Assembly (NCBI GenBank): GCA_036784855.1
Contig: JAZDSV010000023.1
Span: 124,001-188,000 of the forward strand
Length of the DNA stretch: 64,000 nucleotides
Reading direction: 5' to 3'
From: Aphelidium insulamus
Lineage: Eukaryota > Aphelidiomycota > Aphelidea > Aphelidiaceae
Part shown: piece by piece, positions 33,663 through 46,873 of the stretch
Numbering within the stretch: position 1 is the stretch's first letter
Layout: every line of letters begins with the position of its first letter
Made by a program: the position numbers and the translations under genes
Notes under the pieces: model-generated
The model's database searches: none
What the model saw: the letters and a program-made list of their open reading frames with translations, nothing else
Told to the model about the DNA's origin: nothing

Positions 33663-36600
33663 ATGTCGTCGCGGGGCTCACGTACGCTGCACATGCCTTA
33701 TACACCCACGCACTCATTCATACATTTTCTGTGCTGTAGGAACCGATCTGTCACTGCTGCAGCTGGACATCTTGCGAGCGCGCGATGAGTCTGCCGGCAT
33801 GAGCTTGGAAATCGGTTAGTTGTCAATAACTCGCACACCTCTACATACATGGTGTACAGTCCGTGGTCTTGTTGTCTGACCCCGTTGTATGCATAGATGA
33901 GACTACCGAGAAATTGCAGCGGGCTGCGGAAGCGTTCGTACGTCAAACCAGCAAATCTTTGCCGCCAGACGAGGACTTTGGCAATAACGATGGGACCTCA
34001 GCTAGCAGTAAGAGTACCCAGCACCTCGGCCACATTACCTGCATAATTATGTAAAGATTCGGCCGTACCGATCGCTACTATTCTTCACGTCGAGGCTGCG
34101 TCCCCTGCCGGTGCCGGCCCTGCAAGTGCCGATGATAGGCTCGAAGATAGTGGCAACTCGAGCTCAAAACCAGATCTGTCCAGCATTGGAAACATCAAGA
34201 ATCCACGTGGTCGATTGATGCGACATGCTGCCAAGGTATCATTGGCTGGCGGTTGTACATCATTACATTTCTCGCTGAAAGTAGTATCTAGGAGTCGATG
34301 GCGTCACTTACGGATTTGCTGACATCGCTTGGCAATCAGACGTCGAAACTTGCGCAAAACAAGTTGGCATTACCGCCCTCGACAACGATGCACTCGGCCG
34401 TCGCAGGTCCTTTGTCTGAACGACACCTTAATCAATCGGAGCAGAGAAGCCTCCGTAGCAGTCAAAGCGCCGCAGCCGATGTCACTCCCAGCTATCTTAA
34501 CGTTCCCACCGATCGTCCTTCTGACTCCGGCCTAACAATCAAACGAGATCCATCCAAGCTAACATCAATATCGGACTTTCTCGATCGGGTTTCGTTTCGC
34601 GTCGTTCGTCGCGACGTACTATTGTTGCGTGATTCAAGCGCAGCCTCGCCACCACCAAAAACAGGCGAAACAGTGTCATTGGGCTCGTCTTCGGCATTTT
34701 CCGAGATTGATCAGACAAATCAGCCAAGGACATCGCGAAACATTGCGTCGTCTAACCCGCAGGGAACAACAGATGGGGCGCCAGAACCGGAGAGGAATGC
34801 ACTTGGTGTTACAGTTTCGGTTTCAGATTTCAGGTTGAGGATGTATCGTCTATTAGAATCCAGGTAATATCAGCGTATAATCTCTCTGTTCTCGGCATAA
34901 ATATGATTTTAGGGTCTACTGCATCGGAGCTAATCTGATCATTTGTTTGAATTGGGTTCTTCTTGCGTCATCAAGTTGGCCCGCGCAGACGACAGTGTCC
35001 ACAAAGTTTGGGTCAAAATGGCAGGACTATGCACTAATTCCGATTTTTTTTCTTTACAGGTCTGATTAGGAACTCGCATTGCTATATATTGCTTAACTTT
35101 GAAGTGTGGAGGCCGTGTGCAAGATATTTGTTTTTGGGGCATTTTCCAAATATGCAAATTACGCGTCGGCCGAGGTTAACAAACCGTACGCAAGCGCACG
35201 GCCATATTTTCACGATCCCCTTTGCGTTTTCGACTTTGTAGTCATTGCCTCGTTTTGGCTCGATGCTTGTCTGTTATCGTCGGGACGAATTGACATTCTA
35301 CTTTTTCGTGCCATTGGCTCGCTGCGGCCAGTCAAATTACTCACCCTGACATCTCGCTTAACGGTTCGTGCTACCGTTCCGTCGTCGTTCCAGGTAAAAT
35401 AACGAGATTGTAGGTTTTTGCACGCTCTATAACGGCCGGGAGTGTTTTACTACGCCGCGTCGTATTTTTCTTGATTTTTTTCTACCTAGTGTTAGGCATA
35501 ATGGGCGTACAATTTTTTCGAGGCTCGTTAAATCGACAATGCATGTTGGATATAACTTTGTCCAACGGAACGTCATTGGAAACGGCCGCATATCCAAGAC
35601 GAACTTGCGGTTCATATGTCGACAGTTCTGGTATTGCAATGTCACCTCTGCACGGAGACCCTGAAGTGAAGGGATATCAATGCCCTTCTGGTCAAACTTG
35701 CAAAATAGTGGACATCACAACACTTCGACCTCAGGGAATAGTTTCGTTCGATTGGATTGCGCCAGCGATGTTTTCGTTGTTTCAGATTGCGTCAGAACAA
35801 GGCTGGACGTCTACAATGTACAACTGCGAAGACGCTGAATTCCAATTCGGCGGAATCTTCCATGTCATGTCGTTAATCATTATCGATTTCGTATTGATGA
35901 ACATGCTTGTCGCTGTCATTGCAGAAACGTTTGCGAAAATACAAAATGAGCACCGGGAAAAGGAATCGAAAGAAAAAAGGTGAGTGCATTTGATCACAGA
36001 TAAGAGATCATAGATGATATTGTACCTATTGTAGGTCGCATCGTCATCTCAAGCAAGCTGGTGAAGGGTGGGCATTTTCTGATGACAAGAATTCTCATCT
36101 TTTTGAAAACAAGTGGCATTTGCGAGCGAAATACTGGACTCAGAAAAGCCAGTATAACAACGTACTTCTGGCTGCTTGCATTGGATCGCTGGTCACAATT
36201 TGTCTGTCCGTTCAATACCGAAATCAATCTGGAGTCATTGCCGCCTTATGTATGATTTGCTGTAAATCTGTCTTGCCGTTTTAAAACTTGGTAGGGGTCG
36301 CGGATTTTGTACTTGTTGCATTTTTTGCTGTCGAAGTTGTGATCAGTGCATTAGCATCAAACGCTGGCTATCGACATTTTCTAGATGGGGGCACAATACT
36401 CGATATTTGCATGACATCGATAACATTTGTTTCGATATTGCCTACTGTATATGGTACAGATGCTCAGCGATATCTTAGCATATTTCAAATCCTAAGAATA
36501 TACAAAATCGCACATTTGGTGCCACGAATACCGCGCATCATTGTACGTCACGCCTGGTCCCGTCACTGTAATTGAATTAATCCCTGGCGTAGAAAACTGC

Positions 36601-39600
36601 CTTTGGAAATATTACAGACCTCATGAATGCACTACTTTTTTTCTTAATGGTATTAGGAATCTCCACGACAGCAGGCATGCAACTTCTCGGTGGCAAGCTC
36701 TCGTTCTTGGATCAATCTCAGCCTTCAGCAACTTTCGATAACTTTCCCCAAGCTTTTCTATCAATTTTCATTGTACGAAGTATACTAATGTGTGATATGA
36801 TCCCCTTGAAATTGAGCGACAGATAATGGTGTCCGATAATTGGACCGATGTATTGTACAATGGCCTTATGTCGCAACGAACGTCGTGGATTGGATACCTG
36901 ACCAACGCCGCCTTTTTTATACTTGTTTTCGTCCTCACACACTGTACGTTTTCCTCAGTTAAAATTTTAATAATGATAATGGTGCAAATAGCAATATTGA
37001 TTGATATTGCTGTCGCCGTTATATTGGACGGTTTCGAGTTGGATGAGGATGAGAAAAGATATGGCCAGATTGTCCAATTGATCAACCGGTTGGAGCGTAA
37101 AAGCTTCAACTCTAACCATTTGAGGTATTTCCTGTCCAAACATATACTCAAGTCTTAAACGTAGTATTTGGAACATTTATCGATATTTGCCGCCAAGCCC
37201 TGACCTTTTGCGATTGCGGGTTATACCTGAACAGGCATGCACTAATATGCGCGCGTATCATTTTGAAAACTTCATTCGTGATTGCTCAGAGGTAGGTCTC
37301 CGATAAGACTTCCTTCTTGTTTAATATTAGCGCTACCGCCGGCCAAGTTCTATTCCTCGCTCGGGATTTCAAATGCAAGCGCATGCGCTCGTACAGTTGA
37401 TGTTGGGTAAAAGGATTAGCGATAAGTCTAGCAACGATGAGGTTTCAAATCCAAAATATGACGGGGATCCTGGTAGCACGGAATCAATTTTAATTAGCGA
37501 AGAGTCCGGAACACGCCTCAATCGAGAACAAATTCTTTCCGCCGTATCATACGAACAATATCCGAAAGAGCTAGGGCAGCTTAGAAGTTTGAATCCCACA
37601 TTCATTGGATCACATCTAGCTTCCTCGGCAGACCGCGTCATGGGAAAAGATGAAAGTCAAGTCCAGCTTTTCAAGGAAGATCATCCAACATATGAGCGAA
37701 GCTACTTTATATTTAGTAGCAGTAATCCCGTTCGACAATTTTGCAAGAATTTGTCAAATACGCATGGGCAAGGATCGAACGCCGCATTTCGATACATGCT
37801 CATCGTCGCGATTATTTCATCTACGGTCATTTTGGCGTTTGACACCCCACTGTCTCGATTGGAAAATCTGAAAATTGCTTTAAACCAGTATGCCAACGCG
37901 AATGGACTGATTGTTGAAAATCTCAATTTGTCGTCTCCAGAAAAATCGTTGCTGGAAGTTTTACAGCGGTCCGAGTATTTAAGTAACAAGTTTTACATCG
38001 GAGAAAGCATTTTTGTTGCTATTTTTTCGGCAGAGTTTTTGGTGCGAACTATTGCTGACGGAGTTTTGTTTACGCCAAAACCATATTTGCTTAATGGATG
38101 GCACATTTTAGATGTTGCCGTGCTAATTAGTATGTGGCTCGGTATCACAACAGATTTCGTTGGTGTTTCTGGTTTTCCTCGCGCAATCAGAGCTGCCCGT
38201 GCGCTGAGACCGTTACGCCTAATTGCATTATCTAGCGGGCTAAAGAATGTCTTTACGCTTATCGTAGCATCGATGGTAATTATGACGTTTACAGTTATTT
38301 CATTTCTGATCCAATCCAGGCACAAGTCCTCGACGCATTAGCATTATGCTTGTTTTTTGTGATACCATATTCGATTTGGGGCCTCAGCATGTTTCACGAA
38401 ATCTTCTCTCTCTGTAACGATCAAGTGGTCGAGAGTAAAGTACAGTGTGTTGGTCACTTCATTCACCCGCTAAACGGTATCTTAATGCCGCGCAAATGGA
38501 CAAGCCCTATCTTCGGCTTTGATACTTTGTGGATGAGCGTATTCTCGCTGTTTGAGATGATGATGGAAGAAGGATGGTCGGACAAACTGTACGCTGCGTT
38601 GTCAACGTTGGGTCGCGATCAGCAACCTTCATGGCCCAATCCTCACCTCCCGTGGTGGAATGCTTTATACTTTTTGGGTTGGATGCTTTTTGGATATGTT
38701 CTGCTGCGCTACCTGTTCGTCGGTGTAATTTTGCAGACATTTATGACTCGCAAAGGAACTGCGCTGTTAACGGTGCTTATGGGAGGGATGTTAATAATAT
38801 TCCTGATTATATAGGTCGAACAAAGACGATGGGTAGATTTGGAGCGCAAGATGAAATTAGTACGCCCAACCAAGCGCGCAAGTCTGCCTACTAATAGTCG
38901 CTTTCGGTCTTGGTGTTTTAAAGTTGTCAGAGACAAAAATGGGCGGTTTTTTCAATTCACATCAGCAATGGTTATACTGAACTTGCTCATAATGGCCACT
39001 GAATATCAGCCCTACATGCGATTTTCCAACGGTGATCTAGGATTTTCATCATCTTCAGAATTGGAACAAGACGCGCGCGGTAAGTCTTACGCGCATTTTG
39101 CATCGGCTAAATGGGTACTCGAAGAGCTGGCTTACCTATTTTTTACACTCGTTTACTTGTTTGAGCTAGTGGTCTGCATATGCGGTCTTGGATGGAATAA
39201 GGCAACAATGATCTTTGCTATTATACAAACTAAAGTTATAGTGGAAGCGAGATAATTGGAACATATTTGATATGTGCTTACTTGGCGGGTTGATTCCGAT
39301 AGTCATCATACGAATTTTCAACATTGACCAGCTTCTGCAGCAAGAATATGTCATTTTTCAGGCCCAGAAATTGTTCCTAGACATGGTTATTTTTAAGCTG
39401 ATCAAAAGAATTCAAGTGCTGCACATGCTGTTTCGCACCTTGGCGTATGTGATCTTAACTTACTCTACTCTTTGTTACGACTCTACGACTCAATCTTTTA
39501 GGACAAGTTTTCGATCGATAATTAGTATTATGGGAGTGTTGGGGCTAGTTTTTGCGGTTTATGGATTAATCGCAGTAGAAGTATTTGGCCTAACCAAACT

Positions 39601-40873
39601 TGGTGAAGTAACAGACTCGCACGCGAATTTTCGAGATTTTGGGAGAGCGGTATTAACTTTGTTCCGAATGACATCCGGGGAGAAATGGAACGTAATATTT
39701 CGAGAAATGATGGTCGAACAGCCTGATTGCGTTTTTAACGAGTACAGCTACCTTCTTAGCGATTGCGGATCCGTGGCTTGGGCTATCGCTATATTACTAT
39801 CGTTTGAAATTCTGGTCACGTTGATGCTGATTAATCTCTTCGTGGTAACTGTGATCGACAATTTCGATTATGCTTCACAGGAAAATGATTCGAGCTTGCT
39901 TACCATGAGCGACATGAGGAGATTCAAGAAGACGTGGGCAGAATTTGATCCAAAAGGAACTGGTTATCTAAACAGTTCGTCATTGGCCCCGTTCTTTAGG
40001 GTTGTTGCTCTGCAAAGTATCAAAATAAACGCTAACTAACGATAGCAATTGGAGGGACGCATGGATTCGAAAATATACCAAAACGAATGGTCGTTTTTGT
40101 CATTAAAAAATGCAGTCATGAAACCGTTGGACGATCAAGTTGCTGAACTAACAAACCCGTTGATGGCCCACGGTGCAAAGACGTTGGATCTTTCTTGCCT
40201 AAACGTTCAGCTATCCCGAATGAGCCTTGAAATAACTCGAAAGCGTCGGCATAATTATAATTTCATCTATCAGGAAGCGCTTCTAAACGAGGATCCTGTG
40301 AAAGGTGTCCCATTTGACAAAATGCTCCGCATAATTGCCTTCATGGACGTTGATGTTGAACGATATCTGCGGTAATTATATTAATTGTGTTATGAGCATG
40401 CTATTTATTTGTACACAGAATCGACCAGATGTTTATCCGGCAGCAAGAAATTACAAATGTACTTGAAAACGTGTATCGCGAAAAAATCAAAAGTACATTC
40501 GTTGCCTTTGCGCTGCGACGAAGATTTCTTCAGCTCCGCCTTTGCAGGGCTTCAGAAAGACTGGAGCGCTCTACCGTCCTCCCCGATATTCCCGTCATAA
40601 ATGTTATTGGAGAATCTGTGGAACAAAATGAGCAACAAAATTCCAACGTTGTAGAAGAGAACGCCGACAAGAGTACATCTGGTGGCATCGCAACTGATGC
40701 GAGGTACTTGCCATACTTACCTATATGAAATTAAATCGCCGCAATAATTTAGCTCGACTGCCGTGGATGTAGAAACTGTGCGTATTCAAGGTTTTCTGAA
40801 AAACTGCTGGTTTGGTACGTTTGCTTCCACCACATGTTGAATTGACCTTTCGTCAGATTCCGTTATTGAATGA
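33663..40873 (+). CDS. four-domain voltage-gated cation channel (Cav-like), about 2000 aa
   Basis: Many exons with introns of about 40-60 nt. The long Ser-rich N-terminus (33663-34860) is unique. Four repeats follow. Repeat I has S4 LLFRAIGSLRPVKLL and a pore helix ending ASEQGW. Repeat II has S4 QILRIYKIAHLVPRI and pore IMVSDNW. Repeat III has S4 FPRAIRAARALRPLRLI and pore MMMEEGW. Repeat IV has pore RMTSGEKW. Aligning the pore Trp gives a Q/D/E/E filter (E/E/E/E in Cav). A C-terminal EF-hand-like segment (EFDPKGTGYLNSSSL) and a basic helix (FVAFALRRRFLQLRL, IQ-like) match Cav tails. I place intron 35364-35413 between S4 and S5 of repeat I. Likely a Ca2+ or mixed cation channel. Confidence 0.85.
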
Positions 40874-40969
40874 ATCTGATTGGATGAAAATACCAGTGCG
40901 ACGTCGCGGTGGATCAGACTTCTGAATGTTCAGATAAACCACACAAATCACTTCTTTCACTTTGTCACA

Positions 40970-41854
40970 ATGTTTTGTTTTGCACGCGTCATTTCGGACT
41001 GTCCGCACTTGTCAGGCTTTGGGTGTCTGTACGCGAGAAGGAATGATATACTAAAGGTGTTCACCGGGAGCGCCGTAGATGGGCATGTCCGAACAAAACA
41101 CCTTAGAAGTGCCGAAGCAGGATTCGTACCGCTACATTGCTTAGACCTCTTTGCTCAAACAGTTAGTGGAGCTGCGACCCACATAAATAATTCTACTCTC
41201 ACCGCTGGTCTACACTCGGATATAGATAGCTCCGAGTTTGGTAACGAGAAACAATTACTGGAGCAAATTCCACAAAGTCGTACCACCAAGGTAGCATGGC
41301 AGCAGGTCGGACACCATGCAAGGGAGTCGAAAGCAGACACGGATCATGAATGGGATCTCAATACGATACACACCATGATTCCCTCCAGCCACTTCATGCT
41401 GGGAAAATCAGCGCGAAAACTAAATGAATATTCGGAAGTCCAAAATAACCTTGAAGTCACGGATAAAACGAGCATGAGTAAAGTAAAACAAGGTAGGCGC
41501 AGTATTACGGGGAAAGGAACCACGAGCGTGCGGCTGCGAATACAGCTTGGAGATCGTGCACTAAACATCAAGATTCCGTACCACTATGACTCAAATAGTG
41601 TTCCAGCTGTAGGAGTTCACGTGAATCTGCAAAAAATTCAGCGCAAGATAATCGAAAGAATGATTCCAGGCTGTTCTTTGCAAGATTTTAACCTGTACTA
41701 TCGGGACAAATCTCATCAATTTGTTCCAATAAGCACAGATGATACACTAAACTCCATGTTCCAGGCATTACTCCCGCGAGCTGGTGAGTATGGGGCGAAA
41801 TTGAATCAGCCCTTAATTCAGCTAAGTGCCGTTGTACGGACGAAAACTCATTGA
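40970..41854 (+). CDS. protein with a PB1/ubiquitin-like C-terminal domain
   Basis: Open frame from about 40970 (ATG) starting some 100 bp after the channel stop. The first half is not recognised and is polar. The last ~110 residues look folded: VRLRIQLGDRALNIKIPYHY, a helix KIQRKIIERMIPGCSLQD, FNLYYRDKSHQFVPISTDDTL, then a final strand LIQLSAVVR. Two strands, a helix and an acidic loop before DDTL recall PB1 domains. A spliced 5' end reaching the channel transcript cannot be excluded. Confidence 0.5.
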   Translation: MFCFARVISDCPHLSGFGCLYARRNDILKVFTGSAVDGHVRTKHLRSAEAGFVPLHCLDLFAQTVSGAATHINNSTLTAGLHSDIDSSEFGNEKQLLEQIPQSRTTKVAWQQVGHHARESKADTDHEWDLNTIHTMIPSSHFMLGKSARKLNEYSEVQNNLEVTDKTSMSKVKQGRRSITGKGTTSVRLRIQLGDRALNIKIPYHYDSNSVPAVGVHVNLQKIQRKIIERMIPGCSLQDFNLYYRDKSHQFVPISTDDTLNSMFQALLPRAGEYGAKLNQPLIQLSAVVRTKTH

Positions 41855-41951
41855 GAGATGTGCTTTTGATTTCTTCAATATAACGTCGGGTGCTGATTGG
41901 TGCAAAATTGTAGTGGCTTAGTTCAGCGTCACTTGACGTGCGCTTGTTCTC

Positions 41952-43326
41952 ATGGATTTATCAGACAATAATGGCAACGGCTCTCCGTCATTTATCGGCA
42001 TTTTACTAGCTACAATCGGTAGCGTTTTAATTGGGCTTTCGTACACTGTGTCCAAAGATGCCCACAACAGCATGAGTAATGGACGGCAAGACACTGCTAC
42101 CGTCACACACAACACAGAGCATTCGCCGTTCGCCGGCGTCACACAGCCAAGTGACGAGGTAGTTGCTGATATCGATGAAACCATTGTAGCAGATACATCT
42201 TATTCGATTGTTAATGCCATGAGATTGAAGCAATGGTGGTTTTCGATGTTTTTGCTACTGACAGGTACGGAGACACCCGTTTGATCCATTTGATCACGCT
42301 GACCAACCGGATGACCACCAGGAGAAATATGCAACTTCTTGGCGTATGGATTTGCGCCCACGTCCGTTGTAGCTCCGCTCGGAATTCTCTCCATAATTTC
42401 TGGTGCAATTTCTGGCTTCTTTTATCTTGGGGAAAAAGTTACTGGCGGCAACTTGGGCGGAATGCTCCTGTCAGTGCTAGGAGCGGTCATAATAGTCTTG
42501 TTCTCACGCGATGAAGAACCTCAACTCAGTCCAGAGGATATAATTGCAGCGATTTGCCAGCTGCAGTTTTTGATCTACTCATCATGCACGCTGCTGCTTG
42601 CCAGTGTTCTCGCACTACTCGACGGGATAAAGCTTCAAAGCACAACAGCGCCGCTAGGTGACCGGTTCATTATTATTCGTGTAATGTTAACTGCAATATT
42701 TAGTAAGTTTCGGCTGTAACTTATTGATTATGTGCTAATTGTCAGGTGGATTCACGGCACTGGCAACAAAATCAATATCGTCGCTGCTTGGACTTTCCCT
42801 ATACCTTGTTTTCACGTATTGGATCTTTTATGCACTGTTAGCGGTATTAATAAGCAATGCGTTATTGACGCTCTATTATACAAACAAAGCACTAGCGAGC
42901 TTTGATTCTACTCGAGTTTTGCCTGCAGAATTTGCTGCATTTACCGCTAATGCCGTTTTGGGCTCTGCTATTCTGTATAGCGACTTTCAAAATGCATCGT
43001 CGAGGGATATTGGAATGTTTGCCATTGGTTGCTGCGTGACATTTACTGGAGTGTATTTCATATCGGCGGAAAGCAAGCAACGTGACAACACCCTAAATCG
43101 ACAAAGTGCTCTGATATTGACCGGTGGTTTTCTTCCGATTCCGTTTTCACCTCCAAGCACGCGAACTATTCGTCCACGGTCGAACACAATGAACAGTGAA
43201 GTCCCACAACCTCATTTGGTCAACACCGTACGGTTTAGCACTTGGAAGCATTTGCTACAAAATCTTCAAGATTCTGTCCTCGTTGACGAATCATCACCAA
43301 TGATGGGCTCAGAAGATCAAATATGA
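41952..43326 (+). CDS. NIPA-family magnesium transporter
   Basis: Multi-pass membrane protein (DUF803/NIPA). Three exons. TM1 is FIGILLATIGSVLIGLSYT. The NIPA signature crosses intron 1 as GEICNFLAYGFAPTSVVAPLG. Further helices include LGGMLLSVLGAVIIVLF, FLIYSSCTLLLASVLALL, FTYWIFYALLAVLISNALL and FAIGCCVTFTGVYFIS. A cytosolic Ser/Pro/Arg-rich tail ends it. An extra ~60-residue polar loop after TM1 is longer than usual. NIPA proteins carry Mg2+ at the plasma membrane or endosomes. Confidence 0.88.
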
Positions 43327-43384
43327 AACGCATAATATAGATACGTTAAAAACTTGCCGAAATGCAATTTATTCCATCGAGATA

Positions 43385-43933
43385 TCATGTGAAAATATGT
43401 GTCATGTGACGGCTGTCTTCATGCACGGGCATTTCGTTGCACTTAAATTCGTTTAGTTCCTGTCGAATAGCCGCTGCAAGTTCAGGTGTCAAGTTAAGCA
43501 CGAAATCGCTCTTCCGTTCATAATCTAATTTGGAGAATGTTTCGCCAACTAGTACCGTCTCATCGAATCTAAATAACTTCGCCTCCTTCGCCAATGCCGG
43601 TGAGCTGCTTTTTAGAATAGATTTCTTGGCAAGACACGATACGAACTTGAAATCTGTGCTGCCTTGCACTGATTTGCCGACATCAATCGATCCACTAGCT
43701 GTAGCCGCTGTTCCAAAATCGTGCTGTGACCCACCAGCAAGCGACCGCATTTTAAATGACAAAGCGCCTGTTAAAGTGGATACTGATTCGTGAGGCAGGA
43801 TATGTCTATCAGCAGAGCACTGGCGCTCAGCAAGCTGCCGAGGAATGGGTGTATCTTGCGAGCTGAAGAATGTCGCGGTAGGCATGGTCTGAGCGATATT
43901 TATGTGAACGAATGATATTCGACCGGACGCCAT
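43385..43933 (-). CDS. small protein with candidate PP1-docking motifs
   Basis: Single exon, 182 aa, not recognised as a family. It contains SILK exactly (AKKSILKSSS), followed ~14 residues later by AKLFRFDETV, which is close to an RVxF site. This is the SILK-then-RVxF order used by protein phosphatase 1 regulators. The C-terminus is conserved-looking and amphipathic (LNLTPELAAAIRQELNEFK, EMPVHEDSRHMTHIF). It is head-to-tail after ZFAND1, with 23 bp between the ZFAND1 stop and its ATG. Confidence 0.5.
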   Translation of the reverse strand: MASGRISFVHINIAQTMPTATFFSSQDTPIPRQLAERQCSADRHILPHESVSTLTGALSFKMRSLAGGSQHDFGTAATASGSIDVGKSVQGSTDFKFVSCLAKKSILKSSSPALAKEAKLFRFDETVLVGETFSKLDYERKSDFVLNLTPELAAAIRQELNEFKCNEMPVHEDSRHMTHIFT

Positions 43934-43956
43934 TCCATTGTTCGTCGATCATTCGG

Positions 43957-45074
43957 TTATAAGCGAATCACAAGAGGCATCACGCGGCGACTTTGCGGCA
44001 ACGTCGATGCTTCTTTACGAAACACGCACGAATCGCAAGGAATATAAATTTTATTGATACAAGTTAAGTCGGTAACTGTGTCACTATTAGGAGCAATGTA
44101 GCCATTGCGCTCCAAAATTATAATATCGCCATCGCGAGCAACGTCGGCAACTTTGTTACATATTTCGGCGCTGCACAACACCTTTCCGCTTGGAAAGTGA
44201 AATAGCGATAACTTTTGCGCATCATCAATTGCCTCATTGTTCTTATTTTGGAATTTTGTGAGTGTAGTAATGTAATCCAGCGTCTTTCCAATGGAAAAAC
44301 TCTGCGAGATTACATACTGCGGAGATTCAATACTACTTACCTTGCACACAAATATTGGCCGCTTTGTGGTAATTCTGGTATCGCGCGGCATATATAGCCA
44401 CAGATACAGGCGATCGGGAGGCGCAACTTCTCGCAATCCATTCGCAGAACTCTTCAATTTCATCAGTTCCACCAGGGATGAAGACTTTTTGAGCTTTGAT
44501 GGCGGGCCGCGGAGCGCAGATGAACCTGACGTCATTTTTTCGAATCGAAACGACGCGGAAGCATTGACTGCACTTGTACTTTGAGAGCCGGAGAAGCAAC
44601 GCCCGTCATTATGATCATGTCGATGTCTGGAACATTGGCATATCAGTACCGGTGAACAAACTTACTTATAGCAATAGATTTCGTTACAGTGCAGGCAAAG
44701 TACGCCGGTAACAACGCTTAATTCTTCACTTGGCTGCGAATCTGCTGCTTGCATAACTACTTTGGTTCCGCACCCTTGCATAGCGCATAGGCGTGTATAA
44801 CTTTGTGCCTTAACTACCGTAGACTTCTCGCACGATGTCGACGCTACGCATACGTGCGCACCCGCGTGCTGATTACTAACTCTAGTTAGGACTACTCGGC
44901 AGAGTACATATTCATATACGCACCAAAAATATTCGGTACATCGCTGGCATTTAATGGGCAGGTAATCTTCGAGCGATTAGTAGCTGTCGTGCATACGTGA
45001 GCATTGTGCTAGAGCCTACCTAGCTGGGAGCAGCTTTGAAAGGAGCATTGACGGCCAACGTGGAACAATTCCAT
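43957..45074 (-). CDS. ZFAND1: AN1-type zinc-finger protein ZFAND1
   Basis: Stress-granule/p97-linked ubiquitin protein. From ATG 45074, exon 1 (45074-45020) plus exon 2 from 44966 give the first AN1 finger: CSFQSC, YLPIKCQRC, YFCNQHAGAHVC. A second follows across another intron: CAMQGC, LCLHCNEIYCYKHRHDHNDGRC. Then come ELMKLKSSANG, DRLYLWLYMP, SFSIGKTLDYITTLTKFQNKNN (ubiquitin-like domain) and DGDIIILE, in step with human ZFAND1 along its length. Five exons, tiny introns (about 39-56 nt). Confidence 0.92.
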
Positions 45075-45211
45075 CGGGCACTACAGATGGAAAAATACGA
45101 ATATTGAAACTATACTGAAGTACAAATTACAAGCCGCCTTACAGAACCACCCAGCCATCGGGGCTACAGAAATTGCAGTAATATAAGCAACTATTTATAA
45201 ACTCATTGGTG

Positions 45212-46873
45212 TTAATTTTCCAGCTGCATTTCTGACTTCGTTGGCTGAGTCGACTTCGTCTGCGTCGAATTTAAACCGAAGAGCACATCAAGGGCAGTTT
45301 CTGTTCCCGGCAAAGTAATATCATCCATATTGGGTGCCACCAATGTATCACGGACAATTTCTCTGACTTTTCGCTCGACGGCTTGACGCAAAATGTTGAA
45401 GTTGAAAGATGTTTCGCTGACTACAGGCGTGACAGTTACTTCCATTTCCGGACCTGGTTGACTAAATCCCCACCACAATCGATTTGATGGTAGACTCTTC
45501 ATGTGTATAATCATCTGAATCGAGGTTAAACTGTCAATTAAAAACACAAATCTTACCTCTCCTCGAAATTTGACGATTTCAACACGAAAAATTAGCGCAA
45601 ATGTAAGTGAACTTATCCCGGTATCGATTGTGGCTTCCGTTTCCAGCTCGAGCTTGAAGGGCCCATCATATCGCACGCTGAACTCAATTTCCTGCCACTC
45701 GATTGATGAACATGAAGCATACAAGTTCACTTACTGTTTCTCCGCTCAATGATATTCTCTGCAGGCGAGCGTTATAAATCATGGGAGTACTCGGCCCGAC
45801 GTCAAACGATCGCACACTTATAGGACCAATCATCGCGGGACGATTTATGGCGGCTAACTTCGTCCGTAGCTTTGACATTACCAACGTACGCATCCACTCG
45901 GTCCGGGAAACGCTAACAAAAACTCGGCCAATGATAGCATTGAACCACTGCGTGCTGGGATCTCCGCCAATGTTCGGCAACGGCTTTGCATCGACTTTTG
46001 TAAACGATCGAGGTACAATGTGCTCGATGCTGTGAATAACACGTCGCATATCTGCATCAGTGTCGAGGGTAGAACGCGCTAGTGCAGGGGATTTTCTGCA
46101 CAAAATAAGCCGCAAAGACAAGTACCATTCTTCTTTGGCGATGCATGTCGTAAAAAAAAGATAAATATTCTGGTGCTCGCTTGATTTGACCTCGCTTCTT
46201 AGATATATCGGCGATGATTTTTTATAATGGAGAACCGGATGGATATTATTTGCCGCCTCTGGGCTGATGAATATTTCAAAATCGACAACTCGAAGCCGAA
46301 AAAGTAGTCCGGTATCTTTACTTGTCTGCCGCTGCATAGGGCTCGATCGCGCAACACTTTTTGGCTCACAGGTGTAAAACTCTAGAAATCCATCGTGCAA
46401 CCTCAGAAAGAAGACGTTTTGATCAGCCAAGACTTCCGATATCGCACCGGCGGTTCGTGCGAGTTTCCTGGAAAGTTTATATTTGCCACGACTCTTAGGT
46501 ATTTCGTGCCGTTTGCGGACTTTTTCGATCGAAGATTCGTCCAAAGGACTGGTTGGCCGGCCGCTAACGTGTTCAGTCGCAACTTTGCACCATCCAGCAA
46601 GTGATTGCCCCTGCGCGCTCTACGGTGCTTAACGACACTGAGAGTGCTTCGGCTTACTTGGTATTTCCGACTCGCATCAAGGGGCCGGCCATAGAGCACA
46701 CCGCTAGCAATCTGCGCCATGGAGGACCCCACACTGTAGGAAAAATCGAGCGCTGTTGACAAAATCCCAACGGCTAAATAGGTTAGAACTGTCCGACACT
46801 CGATTACGCACTCACGTATGGTAATCGGCGCAGTAATGACGGCGGCTGCCGCCGACCACAACATCGATGTCAT
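45212..46873 (-). CDS. SMP-domain lipid-transfer protein, TEX2/Nvj2 type
   Basis: ER contact-site tether and lipid carrier. From ATG 46873 an N-terminal hydrophobic region (SAAAAVITAPITI, VLTYLAVGILSTALDF) suits ER anchoring. A PH-like domain follows (DQNVFFLRLHDGFLEFY to EEWYLSLRLI). The SMP domain has WFNAIIGRVFVSV, KLRTKLAAINRPAMIGPISV, DVGPSTPMIYNARL, IEFSVRYDGPFKLEL, SNRLWWGF and VREIVRDTLVAPNMDDI, the TEX2/Nvj2 signature. Introns are very short; one near 45690-45730 is about 37 nt. Confidence 0.88.

Noticed and set aside
35394-35413. Apparent 20-nt intron between S4 and S5 of the channel
   Set aside because: A 50-nt intron starting at 35364 gives the same frame with a normal length and branch site.
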